Below the pieces are notes generated by a model. It did no database searches. It was not told the origin of the DNA and worked only from the letters and a program-made list of their open reading frames with translations. Made by a program: the position numbers and the translations under genes. Shown here piece after piece: positions 11,427 through 21,480 of a stretch of 64,000 bases of DNA (within the stretch, counting starts at the first letter, position 1; the number at the start of each line of letters is the position of its first letter). The stretch is from Carposina sasakii (Eukaryota; Arthropoda; Insecta; Lepidoptera; Carposinidae): contig CP053150.1 in assembly GCA_014607495.2 (NCBI GenBank), positions 14,838,495-14,902,494 of the forward strand, read 5' to 3'.

Positions 11427-12384
11427 AATATTTTCCCTAGGTCCACTAAGATCCATTGTAAAAATCTTTTGATGAATCTTTTTACACTTTTATGTCCACT
11501 TTAATCCTCGATCCTAGGATATTTACAAAATGGATTTTTTAGAACCAACGTGTGTATTAAAATCCATTATCAAGCCACATCTACCAGTAGCCATTTTCAA
11601 TAAATGAAAGTATATAAAACCAAACAAACAAACTTTAATTATCTATAACCTCTTTTAAGAAAACAAAAAAAACCTTGTCTCAGATAAGAAAGACCAGTGC
11701 TGTGCCCCTGCAGTGAGGACCTAAAGGGTTGTAAAGCTGTAACAAACCGTATGTATTCGTTACTGATTTACAAACTGATACGATTTCCAAAAACGACATC
11801 TCTATAGCACTACAGCCTGCTTGTATGTCGTCTTCTTGTGATATTTAAATCCGTCATATAATAACCGTTTTTTTTTTTCAAGACATTGAGGCCTTTTAAA
11901 GTTACATTAATATCAGCTTTTTTTACGTAAATGCACCTGAAATCGGTTAACAAACATTTTTTCAAAGATGCCACGTGAAAATGTTACTTTTGTAGCTAAA
12001 TTTTCACTTTGCACATCAAACGAATACATTGCTTGCAATAAAATGATTTTTTTTCCTATTTTTTTGTCGTTTCCCAGGGTTGGTTCCATAGAAAAAAAAA
12101 GATCGTAACCTTACAAAGAATACGATGTATTACGTTGTCTTTATACACCCTGTACGTATACATATAGACAATAGTTGTCTGAATGATTCAGCCAGCGAAG
12201 TTAAAGTTGATAAAGAAGATTGCATGTGTCACCTGCTTTATTTTTATAATGGATTTTAAACGTTGGTTCTAAAAAATCCATTTTGCAAATATTCTAGGAT
12301 CGAGGATTAAAGTGGACATAAAAGTGTAAAAAGATCCATCAATGGATTTTTACAATGGATCTTAGTGGACCTAGGGAATATTTT
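11427..12384. mobile_element. DNA element with about 140-base terminal inverted repeats
   Basis: 11427-11571 and 12248-12384 are inverted copies. Both carry CCCTAGGTCCACTAAGATCC, ATTGTAAAAATC, TTTTACACTTTTATGTCCAC, TTTAATCCTCGATCCTAG and GATTTTTTAGAACCAACG. The middle of about 680 bases has no open frame. 12136-12157 contains ATACACCCTGTACGTATAC, a relic of another TIR type. Non-autonomous; superfamily not assigned. Confidence 0.7.
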
Positions 12385-12434
12385 ACACCAGCACAGAGTG
12401 ATTACGAAAATGTCTACATGTTATATTTTTTTTT

Positions 12435-12680
12435 TTTTCAAAATTCAAAATCATTTATTCAACATGAAAGCATTAACACTTGTTTGTTGATTGTCTAATT
12501 ATATGTTACTTTCTATGTTCGCACCCCAAAAATGAAACCGCTACCAAACAAAAAAGGAGGTGAATTTAAACAACCCAAAAATAAATAAATCGCAAAGCTT
12601 TTGCTTTGGCAACGGTCACCATCCCAAGGTGCGATTTGTTACGGTCTGTCAGGCATAAGTTAGCGATTCGGGGCTAATAG
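12435..12680 (-). mobile_element. non-LTR retroelement 3' end, copy 1
   Basis: Closely related to 31561-31760: GGTGAATTTAAACAACCCAA, CGCAAAGCTTTTGCTTTGGC, AACGGTCACCA.CCCAAGGTGC and GATTTGTTACGGTCTGTCAG. It begins with a T/A-rich end and CAAAATCATTTATTCAAC, the reverse complement of a LINE-like TTGAATAAATG tail, so the element reads on the minus strand. Confidence 0.55.
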
Positions 12681-15174
12681 CCACCAACGTGGAGAATAAG
12701 AGTTAAGGTTGCCTAAAGATGAAATCCAGAAGAGCTGCTACACAGTTCTCCTTTATGGCAAAACCAACATTAGGTCTGACACACCGCATGATTCTACTAT
12801 TACTGTTACACTATCTCAGTGAAGTGTCACTGCTTGGAAGAAGAAATAGCAAGAAAACTCCCAGCGACACAGTCAAAACTAAGTAACATATTAACAAAAG
12901 AATCTTACATTGGATAAGATATCAGATAGTAACACTTAACTCATTTAGTGTGTATAAATTCAATTATCATAACATAATTAATTTAAATTCATATAAATTA
13001 CATACCCACTTACACAAAGTAAGTACAGGTCCATGTCAAATTTAAATTGTATAAATAAAAATAAAATGTGTACACAGAGTACAAGTCAATGTCAAATAAG
13101 TATCTACTAAACTATAAAATAATAAAAAATATATATATTTGTGTACAATAGTACAAGTCGACGGTAAAATGTGAATAGAAGAGCTAACGTGTCATTCAGA
13201 ACTTAAATATATAATACCTATAGCTGGTAATAACATTAGAATGAAGAAGTCACGCATGATACACTATAGCGCCTCTGGTCACATTCACCAACACATATTA
13301 ACTATACCTACTAAGCTAAATATAAAAGTAAAACATAGATTGCGTAACTTGGGGATGCTAGAACAATTCACTTCCATGGCTCGCTATCATTTAAATATTC
13401 TAATACTGTATAATATTCTTTCATGCAAAGTTTTTTCTTCACAATATTTTTAAATTTACAGATAGGTAGCCCTTTGAGTGTATCTGGAAGCTTGTTGTAG
13501 AAAAGTATACATTGACCCATGATTCATATTATTATATACATATCATATTATTCTACGATCAAGCTGATCCTGATAAATGATCCCCAAGCTCCACGTAGAT
13601 CATTATAACCCCAGTCATTAGGCTCAGAGGTCGTCAGGTGTCCGTTAACAATTAACCTAACCTAACCTGAGGATTAATCTGACACGCAACCGGCTAGATA
13701 AGGAAGGATAGTAAATAAGCCCGTTTAGCAAATTTACAAAAATTGCGGTGTTATGCATCTATAGATGCATTATGTGACTATACTAGTTTAGTAGTTTTAG
13801 CCTACAATAGGTACTGACTACATCTTTAGGGAGACTACTTCTGCACTTCGTAAACCATGGTAAATACTAATAACTAATACAAGTATAATTTTAGGGGCGA
13901 ATTTTCCGATGCTCGTATAACCTATCTGAAGGATAAACTAACTGACCATTGGAAAGATTGGCCCTTAAATAGAAGTTTTTAAATACTACAGAAAGTAATA
14001 TAATGAAATAGGTATAATCAAGGTTTCGCACAACAAATGAAGAAGAAAAAAAAAAATTTTTAATCAGAGCGCAACGTCCCAAATATAGGAATATGCTGTG
14101 GGAATACACTAATGTGCCTCTGACTCCAAATTCAACAAAATTGATTTATGAAATGGCTTAAATTTTCATAAGAAAACGATTTGAGCAATCAACTCTATTT
14201 CCGCAACATATGGAAATATTCCCATAAAATGTAGTTATTTGTGGAAGTAGACAGTGAAGTAATTTCCTATGAATCGCAAGTACAGCGTTTGAGTATGTAC
14301 TACTCGTATGTTAATGTAGTCTCAAGGATATTTTCGATCGGTATTAATGAAAAGAATTCAATTTCTATGAAATAATATGCACGTTAGGCTCTAAATCTGA
14401 ATTGTCACTAATCTTTTATACAAAATGTGCCTTGAAATTGCTTTCGTGAGCCTGCAGTTACATAATAGCTAACTCTTATTGAAAATACATTCAATGATGT
14501 ATTATTAATATTATTATGACAAACAAACCTAATTTGTCGTGCGAACCCGCCCCCTGATTACCTAATTTGCAATAGCAAAGCCGAAGTAAAGCGATAGTGA
14601 AAATTGTACAATATTCGCCTTGAAATGTTAAAGTTCCTCTGAAATTCGTTTTACGTAATACGAATTTGACAAGCAATCAGAGATTTTTGTAAAATTTTCG
14701 CTATCGCTTTGCTTTTGCTAGTTAGGTAATAAGAGGGCCGTCTCTACCAACCGGCAGGCCGTTCCCACGCTTTGCTATGCCACGCTAATTTGTAAAGGAC
14801 AAAACATGACAAGCTAGTTTACTTTGTCCGCAGATTTGCTATTATTATCTACTCGTATATTTTGCCATACCTAACCTATGTGGTCTGAATCATTTAAAAT
14901 TTTCCTAGATGCATTTTTATTAAGATTCCATATGAAATCATCTCCCCATAATATAAGAGCAGGTAATTATGAGTCACTAAGGTAGGTAAGTTATTATCAA
15001 TAAACACACTATAACCTCGGAATTAACCTCATATATCACAGAACCACGTTAACTGGTGACCCGTAGACATTAAAGAAGATAACTGCATAATTTGTTTGTT
15101 CGTTATCTGAACACAATAGCGGCGATAATGAATTAATAATTTCATAATTATATATATTGATAAATCGATAATTG
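12681..15174. other. non-coding; short telomere-type run
   Basis: No gene recognised. 13651-13668 is a short (AACCT)n run, equal to the insect telomere unit TTAGG on the other strand. Several small frames lack splice or domain support. Confidence 0.3.
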
Positions 15175-15279
15175 ACCCGGTGGCTTAGTGGTTATAGCGG
15201 CTGGCACGGTTTGCAGTGGTCGTGGGTTCGATTCCCACTCGGGTGAAGAATTTTTTCCATTTTCTTTATTAATAATTTT
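15175..15279 (+). mobile_element. tiny tRNA-derived SINE, complete, with 15-base target duplication
   Basis: The element is about 105 bases: a tRNA-like head, then GAAGAATTTTTTCCATTTTC, TTTATTAATAATTTT. ATAAATCGATAATTG precedes it (15160-15174) and follows it (15280-15294). The head has an A box (TGGCTTAGTGGTTATAGCGG), a B box (GTGGGTTCGATTCCCAC) and an acceptor that pairs ACCCG with CGGGT, but a poor anticodon stem. It has no non-tRNA body, unlike ordinary SINEs. Related copies lie at 33187-33291, 33296-33352 and 39027-39105. Confidence 0.8.
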
Positions 15280-15295
15280 ATAAATCGATAATTGT

Positions 15296-15510
15296 TGCCT
15301 GCGTTGGTTTGGTCATGTGAAGAGGATGGATGTATGACTATTAGCGAAATTACATGCAGAAGTTATTGGAAAAGCTGGGATTGGTCGACCTAGACAAGGA
15401 ATCAATATGGTGACATTTTGAAGATCAATCCAGGACTACTCGGGAAGCAACTGACGAGCCCGAAGAGATTTCTGAAGAAAGAGTTTTGCTTGGAATGTAA
15501 TGGAAATTAT
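15296..15510 (+). mobile_element. RTE-type LINE ORF2 C-terminal remnant
   Basis: Broken frame reading RWFGHVKRMDV, a stop, then LLAKLHAEVIGKAGIGRPRQ. This is the usual end of RTE-type reverse transcriptases (RWFGHVxRM ... GRPRxxW). It carries stops and a frame change, so it is dead. It lies directly downstream of the SINE. Confidence 0.5.
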
Positions 15511-15896
15511 GTGGTTAAAGCATAACTTACTGGTTATTTGAATCTGGTTATATGATGATTTGTCAGATTGAGTTGACACGGTAAAACCGCGCTCCCGAAA
15601 ACAAATAACTTTCTGGTGAAAAACCGCAAACTACTCTTTAAAAACATCATCAAAGTGCAGAAGTCAGTTTGTGGATGCTGTACTAGTGTTATTTGAGTGC
15701 AAAAATACGTGAAACCATTAAAAATAGTGCTAAACAATTACATTTTGACATTTGAATACAAGACATATATATTCTGCCCTCAAAGCAGTTTAGAGCTGAC
15801 CTTTTACTACCCTCAAACATCTTAACATTTGTCTTGACAGTGACATATCAGTGTTGCTAGTATAAAATCTTCGATTCCCACAAAGACAAACAAAAT

Positions 15897-16652
15897 ATGA
15901 GTTCAAAAAAAAATTCCACCCCAACCGTAAAATGCTCCAAATGCAATAAAGAGCCAAGTGATAAGAAACTGTCGGTGACATGTGACTCTTGCAAGAGTAT
16001 ATTATGCAGTGACTGTCACGGTTTGTCTCCGACGGAAATGAGAGTTCTCGAGCTGAAAACTGTTGTCCGTGTTATGTCCTTCTTATGTGCTGAATGCAAA
16101 TCTACAATGACTCAACTGCCCATGATTTTGAAGAAGCTGAATGAGCTTACTGAAGAAGTACAGCAGCTGCGTCTACGTCAAACAATGCTAGCTACTGAAT
16201 CAGCAATCCAGGAGATGACTGAGCGTGCCAATAGATCAAGCAACATAATTATTTATGATGTCCCGGAATCAACCAGCAATGAACCTGATCAGAGGAAAGA
16301 GCACGATCGGAAGGAGTGTGTAGCTATTATAGCAAGTGTAACTCAGAATGTACGTCTTGAAGGGATAAAAATGTTTCGCCTAGGTGCTCCCAAGTCTGAC
16401 CGTGGCGCTCCACCGCGCCCGCTCAAGCTCATCTTACATAAGAAGACTGATGCGCTGGAAGTGCTTCGTAATAAGAACAAACTATCGAAGCCCTCATCTA
16501 TTAAGGCAGACCTTACTCCCTTGCAAAGAGAATATCTACATTACTTACGGGAAGAACTTAACAAGCGCACGAGCAACGGAGAGACTGACATCACCATTAA
16601 ATATGTCCGTGGACACCCAGCTATTGTTAAGGTTAATGCTACAAAAAACTAA
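15897..16652 (+). CDS. LINE ORF1 protein (PHD-like finger, coiled coil, RRM-like)
   Basis: 251 residues starting at ATG 15897. Cysteines 13, 16, 29, 32, 37, 40, His41, then Cys64 and Cys67 form a PHD-like zinc-binding pattern, the ORF1 type seen in CR1-related LINEs. About residues 75-110 (LKKLNELTEEVQQLRLRQ) look like a coiled coil, suited to ORF1 multimerisation. SNIIIYDVPES near 117-127 resembles the first strand of an ORF1 RNA-recognition domain. The likely role is binding element RNA to form the retrotransposition particle. The last codons are ACA AAA AAC TAA, a -1 slippery heptamer directly before the stop. Confidence 0.85.
   Translation: MSSKKNSTPTVKCSKCNKEPSDKKLSVTCDSCKSILCSDCHGLSPTEMRVLELKTVVRVMSFLCAECKSTMTQLPMILKKLNELTEEVQQLRLRQTMLATESAIQEMTERANRSSNIIIYDVPESTSNEPDQRKEHDRKECVAIIASVTQNVRLEGIKMFRLGAPKSDRGAPPRPLKLILHKKTDALEVLRNKNKLSKPSSIKADLTPLQREYLHYLREELNKRTSNGETDITIKYVRGHPAIVKVNATKN
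16643..16649 (+). promoter_or_regulatory. canonical -1 ribosomal frameshift heptamer (A AAA AAC)
   Basis: In the ORF1 frame the bases are A|AAA|AAC followed by the stop TAA, the X XXY YYZ arrangement used for -1 frameshifting. The -1 frame is closed by TAA at 16634-16636, then open from 16637 through the slip site and all of ORF2. A slip yields ORF1 (251 residues) joined to 961 more, 1212 in total. No strong stem or pseudoknot is obvious in the 70 bases after it; the adjacent stop may provide the pause. Confidence 0.6.
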
Positions 16653-19534
16653 ACTCAGCCATTTATAACATCCCCATTCATTCACCTGATCCAAAAACAT
16701 GCACATTAACTAAGAGAAAGCCAACACTGCAAACAATCACCTTATTGTGTACTAACATTCAATCTGTCACACCGAAGATGGATCTGTTCCTCGCCAGAGT
16801 AGATTCCTTGAAACCAGCCCTAATCATAATTACTGAAACCTGGCTTAAGCCTATAATACCTGATTCAATAATAAAAATACCAGGCTATGACCTTTACAGA
16901 GATGATCGACTTAACAAACGGAGTGGTGGTGTGGCCATATATGCTACGAATATGTCTAATTTTATAAAAACTAAAATAAACACAAAGTACAATATTAAAC
17001 ACGCATCAACCGAATGCTTATGGATAGACGTGCAGATTGGAAGCAGTAAATTTATTCTATGTGGTATCTACAGGGGCCTTGAGTCTACATTGGACCAGGA
17101 TAATATCTTACTGGAACAAATTAGTAATGCCTCAGATTCCAATACAGTAATTATAATGGGAGATTTCAACTACAGTGGGGTTAAATGGCCGCTTGACGAG
17201 ACCGGATATGTAACACCTGTAGAGGACAATTTCGTACAATGGTACAGAAACAGCAATCTAGATCAACTAGTGGACAAGAACACCAGATTCCGCAAGGGAA
17301 ACCAACCATCATTACTAGACCTAATCTTGACCAACGACTATTCACTCATAAGTTATGTGGACTACCATGCAGCCATTGGAAAAAGCGATCACATCTGCTT
17401 GCTAGCGACCCTGCAAGTACAAGTACATAAACATCTGAACTCGTCAAAACCTAGATACAACTACACAAAAGCTAATTATGAACAAATAAACGAAAAACTG
17501 CGACATACTTTGCCTGGAATTATAAGAAGTGGAAATAATGTTGAAGACCAATATGATACATTGCTTAACGAGATAAATAACGCAATTTATTTATACACAC
17601 CCCAGTCGAGAATTAAACCATACACCGCAAATAATAAACCGTGGATATCAAAAGACACACAAAAACTGATCAAGCAGAAACGGGCACTCTGGAAAAGATA
17701 TGTACTAACCGGAATTGATGAAGTGTATGATGATTACAGAAAAATAAACAACAGACTAACAAATCAGAGCAGATCAGCCCGTATAAACTATGAAACGGGT
17801 TTGTTGAAGGCTGGGCCAAAGAAATTCTATTCTTACATCAGGCAACAAATAACGTCTAGGGTCAGCGTGCCAATAACTCTCCGTAATAGACAGGGACAAA
17901 CGTTAGTGGAATCAACTGAAATTGCGGAAGCATTTGCAGTACAGTTTGCAAGTGTATATCAAATTGAACCTCATGATGGACTGCCTACCCTAGACCCACA
18001 TCTCAGAGTAGAAGAATCCATCACGGACATAATATTTAGTGGAGAAAAAATTCAACGCGTCATTAAAGAAATGAAAGTAGATGCAGCACCTGGACCTGAT
18101 AAGCTCCCTGTGATATTATTACAGAAATGTGATCTTGCAGATGCATTAGCTTCAATCATGCAAACATCTTACGACACCGGAATCTTGCCAGCACTATGGA
18201 AAACAGCAACTGTCACGCCGATTTTTAAGAAGGGAGATAAACTTGAACCTTTAAATTACAGACCCATTAGTCTAACCAGTGTAGTATGCAAGGCTATGGA
18301 GAAAGTCATCGTCAAACACATTAGAGAATTCTTTTCACATCATAAAATAATAGGTGATCAACAACATGGATTTTGTCCTCGCCGCTCTACGGTATCAAAC
18401 TTGCTGTCTTGTCTATCATCATGGACCAAAAGTTTCAGCGAAAGAGAACCTGTAGATGTGATTTACCTAGATTATGAGAAGGCCTTCGACAAGGTACCTA
18501 CGACAAGACTGCTACAGAAACTACAATTTGTGGGTATACGGGGAAAATTGCTGACTTGGATCGAGGCATTCTTACGCCAAAGAACCTTCCGAGTGCGAAT
18601 TGGCGAAGCGCTTTCAGAGCAGCACGAGATAAATAGCGGTGTGCCACAGGGATCGGTTCTTGGCCCTGTTCTGTATATTATTTACACTTTCGACCTTCCT
18701 AAATGCCTTGAGTGCAATGTTAGCATCTTTGCAGATGATACAAAGATATTTGCAAACCCCTTGGTGGATTATGACCGACTCACAGCAGACCTGAACAAAG
18801 TGGCAAGCTGGTCGAAACAATGGCTTATAAACCTTAATGTTGAAAAATGTACCGTGTTACATATAGGAAATCGCAACCCACATCTTGCATACAACTTGAA
18901 TAATACACAACTTAAAGTAGTCAAAGTACAGACCGACCTGGGAGTAAAGATCTCCGAGAATCTTAAATGGGAAGATCATATAACAGTCATTACCAAAAAA
19001 GCAAGAAGCTTCATCTACCTTGTGCGAAAGGCCTTCGGTATCTTAACCCCAGACCTTATGCTGAAGATCTACAAGACATACATTCGCCCAACTTTGGAAT
19101 ACGCTTTTCAGGTCTGGAGTCCATATTTTGTCAAGGACATTGATTTGCTTGAAAAGGTACAACGCAGTTTCACTAAGATACCGAGGAAGCTAAAAAAGTT
19201 CACATATGAAAAAAGATTGCAGACATTGAACCTCACAACTCTGAAAGAACGTAGAGAACGTGGAGATCTTATTGAAACATACAAAATTCTAACACAGAGA
19301 TATGACTTACAAGATTTTCATAGAATGTTTGAGCGTAATAAAAATACAAAACTGCGAGGTCATAATTTAAAACTTAGCACAGGCATCTCACATAGCAATC
19401 CCCGCAAAAACTTTATTGCCAACAGGGTAGTGAACCCTTGGAACAAACTACCAGAAGAAGTGGTTTTGGCACCAAGTGTCAATAATTTCAAAAACAAACT
19501 TGACAAACACATTAAAGAACATAGAAAAACCTAA
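16649..19534 (+). CDS. LINE ORF2: endonuclease and reverse transcriptase, likely a -1 frameshift product
   Basis: 961 residues from the slip site to the stop at 19532-19534. The endonuclease shows TNIQS, ETWLKP, GGVAIYA, MGDFN and KSDH, the metal- and phosphate-binding blocks of APE-type LINE nucleases. The reverse transcriptase shows YRPISLTSVVCKAMEK, LDYEKAFDKV, GVPQGSVLGP and the catalytic FADD (bases 18728-18739). The C-terminus has the usual RPTLEYAFQVW and VVNPWNKLPEEV blocks. The frame has no ATG before the first nuclease motif: the first Met (16778) lies eight residues beyond the conserved Asn of TNIQS. Hence I do not start it at an ATG. Confidence 0.9.
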   Translation, partial: LNSAIYNIPIHSPDPKTCTLTKRKPTLQTITLLCTNIQSVTPKMDLFLARVDSLKPALIIITETWLKPIIPDSIIKIPGYDLYRDDRLNKRSGGVAIYATNMSNFIKTKINTKYNIKHASTECLWIDVQIGSSKFILCGIYRGLESTLDQDNILLEQISNASDSNTVIIMGDFNYSGVKWPLDETGYVTPVEDNFVQWYRNSNLDQLVDKNTRFRKGNQPSLLDLILTNDYSLISYVDYHAAIGKSDHICLLATLQVQVHKHLNSSKPRYNYTKANYEQINEKLRHTLPGIIRSGNNVEDQYDTLLNEINNAIYLYTPQSRIKPYTANNKPWISKDTQKLIKQKRALWKRYVLTGIDEVYDDYRKINNRLTNQSRSARINYETGLLKAGPKKFYSYIRQQITSRVSVPITLRNRQGQTLVESTEIAEAFAVQFASVYQIEPHDGLPTLDPHLRVEESITDIIFSGEKIQRVIKEMKVDAAPGPDKLPVILLQKCDLADALASIMQTSYDTGILPALWKTATVTPIFKKGDKLEPLNYRPISLTSVVCKAMEKVIVKHIREFFSHHKIIGDQQHGFCPRRSTVSNLLSCLSSWTKSFSEREPVDVIYLDYEKAFDKVPTTRLLQKLQFVGIRGKLLTWIEAFLRQRTFRVRIGEALSEQHEINSGVPQGSVLGPVLYIIYTFDLPKCLECNVSIFADDTKIFANPLVDYDRLTADLNKVASWSKQWLINLNVEKCTVLHIGNRNPHLAYNLNNTQLKVVKVQTDLGVKISENLKWEDHITVITKKARSFIYLVRKAFGILTPDLMLKIYKTYIRPTLEYAFQVWSPYFVKDIDLLEKVQRSFTKIPRKLKKFTYEKRLQTLNLTTLKERRERGDLIETYKILTQRYDLQDFHRMFERNKNTKLRGHNLKLSTGISHSNPRKNFIANRVVNPWNKLPEEVVLAPSVNNFKNKLDKHIKEHRKT

Positions 19535-19632
19535 GAAGAGAACATTCAGATACAGGCAAAATCAGTTGCCTCAACTGCCTGCCTGTTTACATATAATAAT
19601 AATAAAAATAAAAAAAATAATAATAATATTTC

Positions 19633-21370
19633 GTTATGCATATTGCATTGATAGTTATGCATATTCCAGGATATGAGGGCGGTTGTCTCATGTATTTTTC
19701 GACATCAGCGCATAAAATTGGGCAAATATTCCTCAAAGAACTATATAATAACAAAAGAAAGTTTCCAGTCTATAAATAACATCTCAATTGTCATAGAATT
19801 GTACTGCGAACTACAAAAATATTCCACGAGCATAATAATAGTGAACGAAGTGAGTCACACGAAAACATTATACTCGTAAACAGCCGAGCCGTCCTAGGCT
19901 ATGGAAATTGCAATTAATAGCGTTATTTCTTAAATAACACTGACCAAAGAAGACAGGGAAAAGGAAAACACTATGTCGTCGACATGGTAAAAGAAGAACG
20001 GAACAACTATTGCATATAGGTGCTTACTTCCTACAATAAGAGTAATAATTATGATGATGATGATGATGAAACCACATGAAATTATACAACACTACTATGT
20101 ATTATTTAATGTAATTTAATCAATCTACCACACCTACCACATTTAGGAGGTAAGAAGCAAGATTAATATGGAAGTACGGAAGATAATCCAAGATATCATG
20201 GTTTAAATCCAAAATTTTCACTGACATGCTGTAATTTATTCGTTACAAGACACCAATTAAGCCTATGACCTTATTAGGCTTGAAGTTTGGTTGTCAGCTG
20301 TCTTTGATTAATATTATGAGAGTCCACAGTGCAAGAAATCTTCCCCTGACTGATATCTCTCAATTCCTGGAACAGTTAAGCCCCTTAAGCTTGTGCTTAT
20401 GGCTGAGTCAGTTTCCAGAAGCCATGTATGTATCTAATGGAGGAAGGCGAGGCTTCAAAAGAATCAAGACACAGATTTTGATCACTAAAGTTGCAATCAT
20501 GATAAGTCACCAGTGACTCAGTGGTTGACCTCGAGGCGGTCATTAGAGCTTCCGGTCAGGTCAGAGGGGCACACGAATCGACACGGTCTCGTGGCTTTGG
20601 TATTGGTAAATTCAGTAAACTATGTGGGCGCCACAAATTAGAGGGGAACATACATAGTAACATACAGTAAGCATGTACCTTCAATTACTTAAAAAGAGAA
20701 TAGATAGAGGGATATTCATTGCCTTAATAAAAAAAAGGTCGTAATCTCTTCATGCATTAACTCTGTATGTATATTACCTATTAATTAGGTATATAGGTAT
20801 TTGTAGTTCACGCAGAATAAGGGCATGTAGCCCAGTTATCTAATAGTGGGTAATTATTATTTTAAATAATAGCTGGTCTTGTTGGCGGCGGCTTATGATA
20901 TGTGGTGCCAAATAGAAAAACATCTTTACATCCTTCTTATCACCGCAGCTGTTAACCGTGACTTCGTTCGTCATCGATACTAATAAATCTAGGGATAAAA
21001 TCATTTTATTGGGTACTTAAAGAAGCAAACATTATAGGGTGCAATAAATTAGGTACTCTAAAATTAAAGGTCATCTCCCGCTGACTCTTTTTCAGTGGGA
21101 ACTGGCTCAAGCAACTGGTTACAAGATCAGACAACCTGAAGAGTAAAAACCTTCCCCCGTTGTTAAAAATAGAAAGATATAAAGATGTTTATTTCTATTT
21201 TTAAAACACACTTTGATCTCGCAATCTTTATATTATGACTGGAGTTTTTAAGATTGTAAACAACTCTAGCGGATGGGCTTGACCATGATGGTATAATATC
21301 TATACCATCTCTCTAAGTACTTAGTAGGTATCTGGTATAGGTATAAAAAACCTTTGCCACTCGAGGGATA
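19633..21370. other. non-coding
   Basis: No gene recognised. A (GAT)n run at 20050-20068 could be an old RTE-type tail. Open frames at 19673-19879 and 20265-20516 have no support. Confidence 0.3.
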
Positions 21371-21480
21371 ATATTAGAAAGAAAGAAAGAAATTATTTAT
21401 TCAGCATTCAAAAATGTTTCACAATACAGCCAAACAGAAAAACTTACTTGAATGAAATGATGACAAAACTTAGTTGCGTT
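21371..21480 (-). mobile_element. retroelement 3' end with (GAAA)n tail, copy 1
   Basis: GAAAGAAAGAAAGAAATTAT then TTATTCAGCATTCAAAAATG, CAATACAGCCAAACAGAAAAAC. The same unit is inserted at 46271-46422. On the minus strand it ends CATTTTTGAATGCTGAATAA plus a (TTTC)n tail, the form of a LINE or SINE 3' end. Confidence 0.55.

Larger units (their letters stand above)
15897..19632 (+). mobile_element. CR1-type non-LTR retrotransposon, both frames intact
   Basis: ORF1 (15897-16652) has a PHD-like finger and an RRM-like block. ORF2 carries an APE-type endonuclease and a reverse transcriptase. The 3' end is a short UTR with a CAGGCAAAATCAGTTGCCTC-CTGCCTG hairpin at 19553-19587 and a (TAA)n/A-rich tail to about 19632. 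A 5' UTR probably reaches back to about 15540, but the 5' end is not marked. No target duplication was found, as is common for CR1 and its relatives. The absence of breaks suggests a recent insertion. Confidence 0.85.

Noticed and set aside
15175..15248. Apparent tRNA gene with A and B boxes
   Set aside because: The anticodon stem does not pair well, the unit has a tail and a 15-base target duplication, and related copies recur; it is a SINE.
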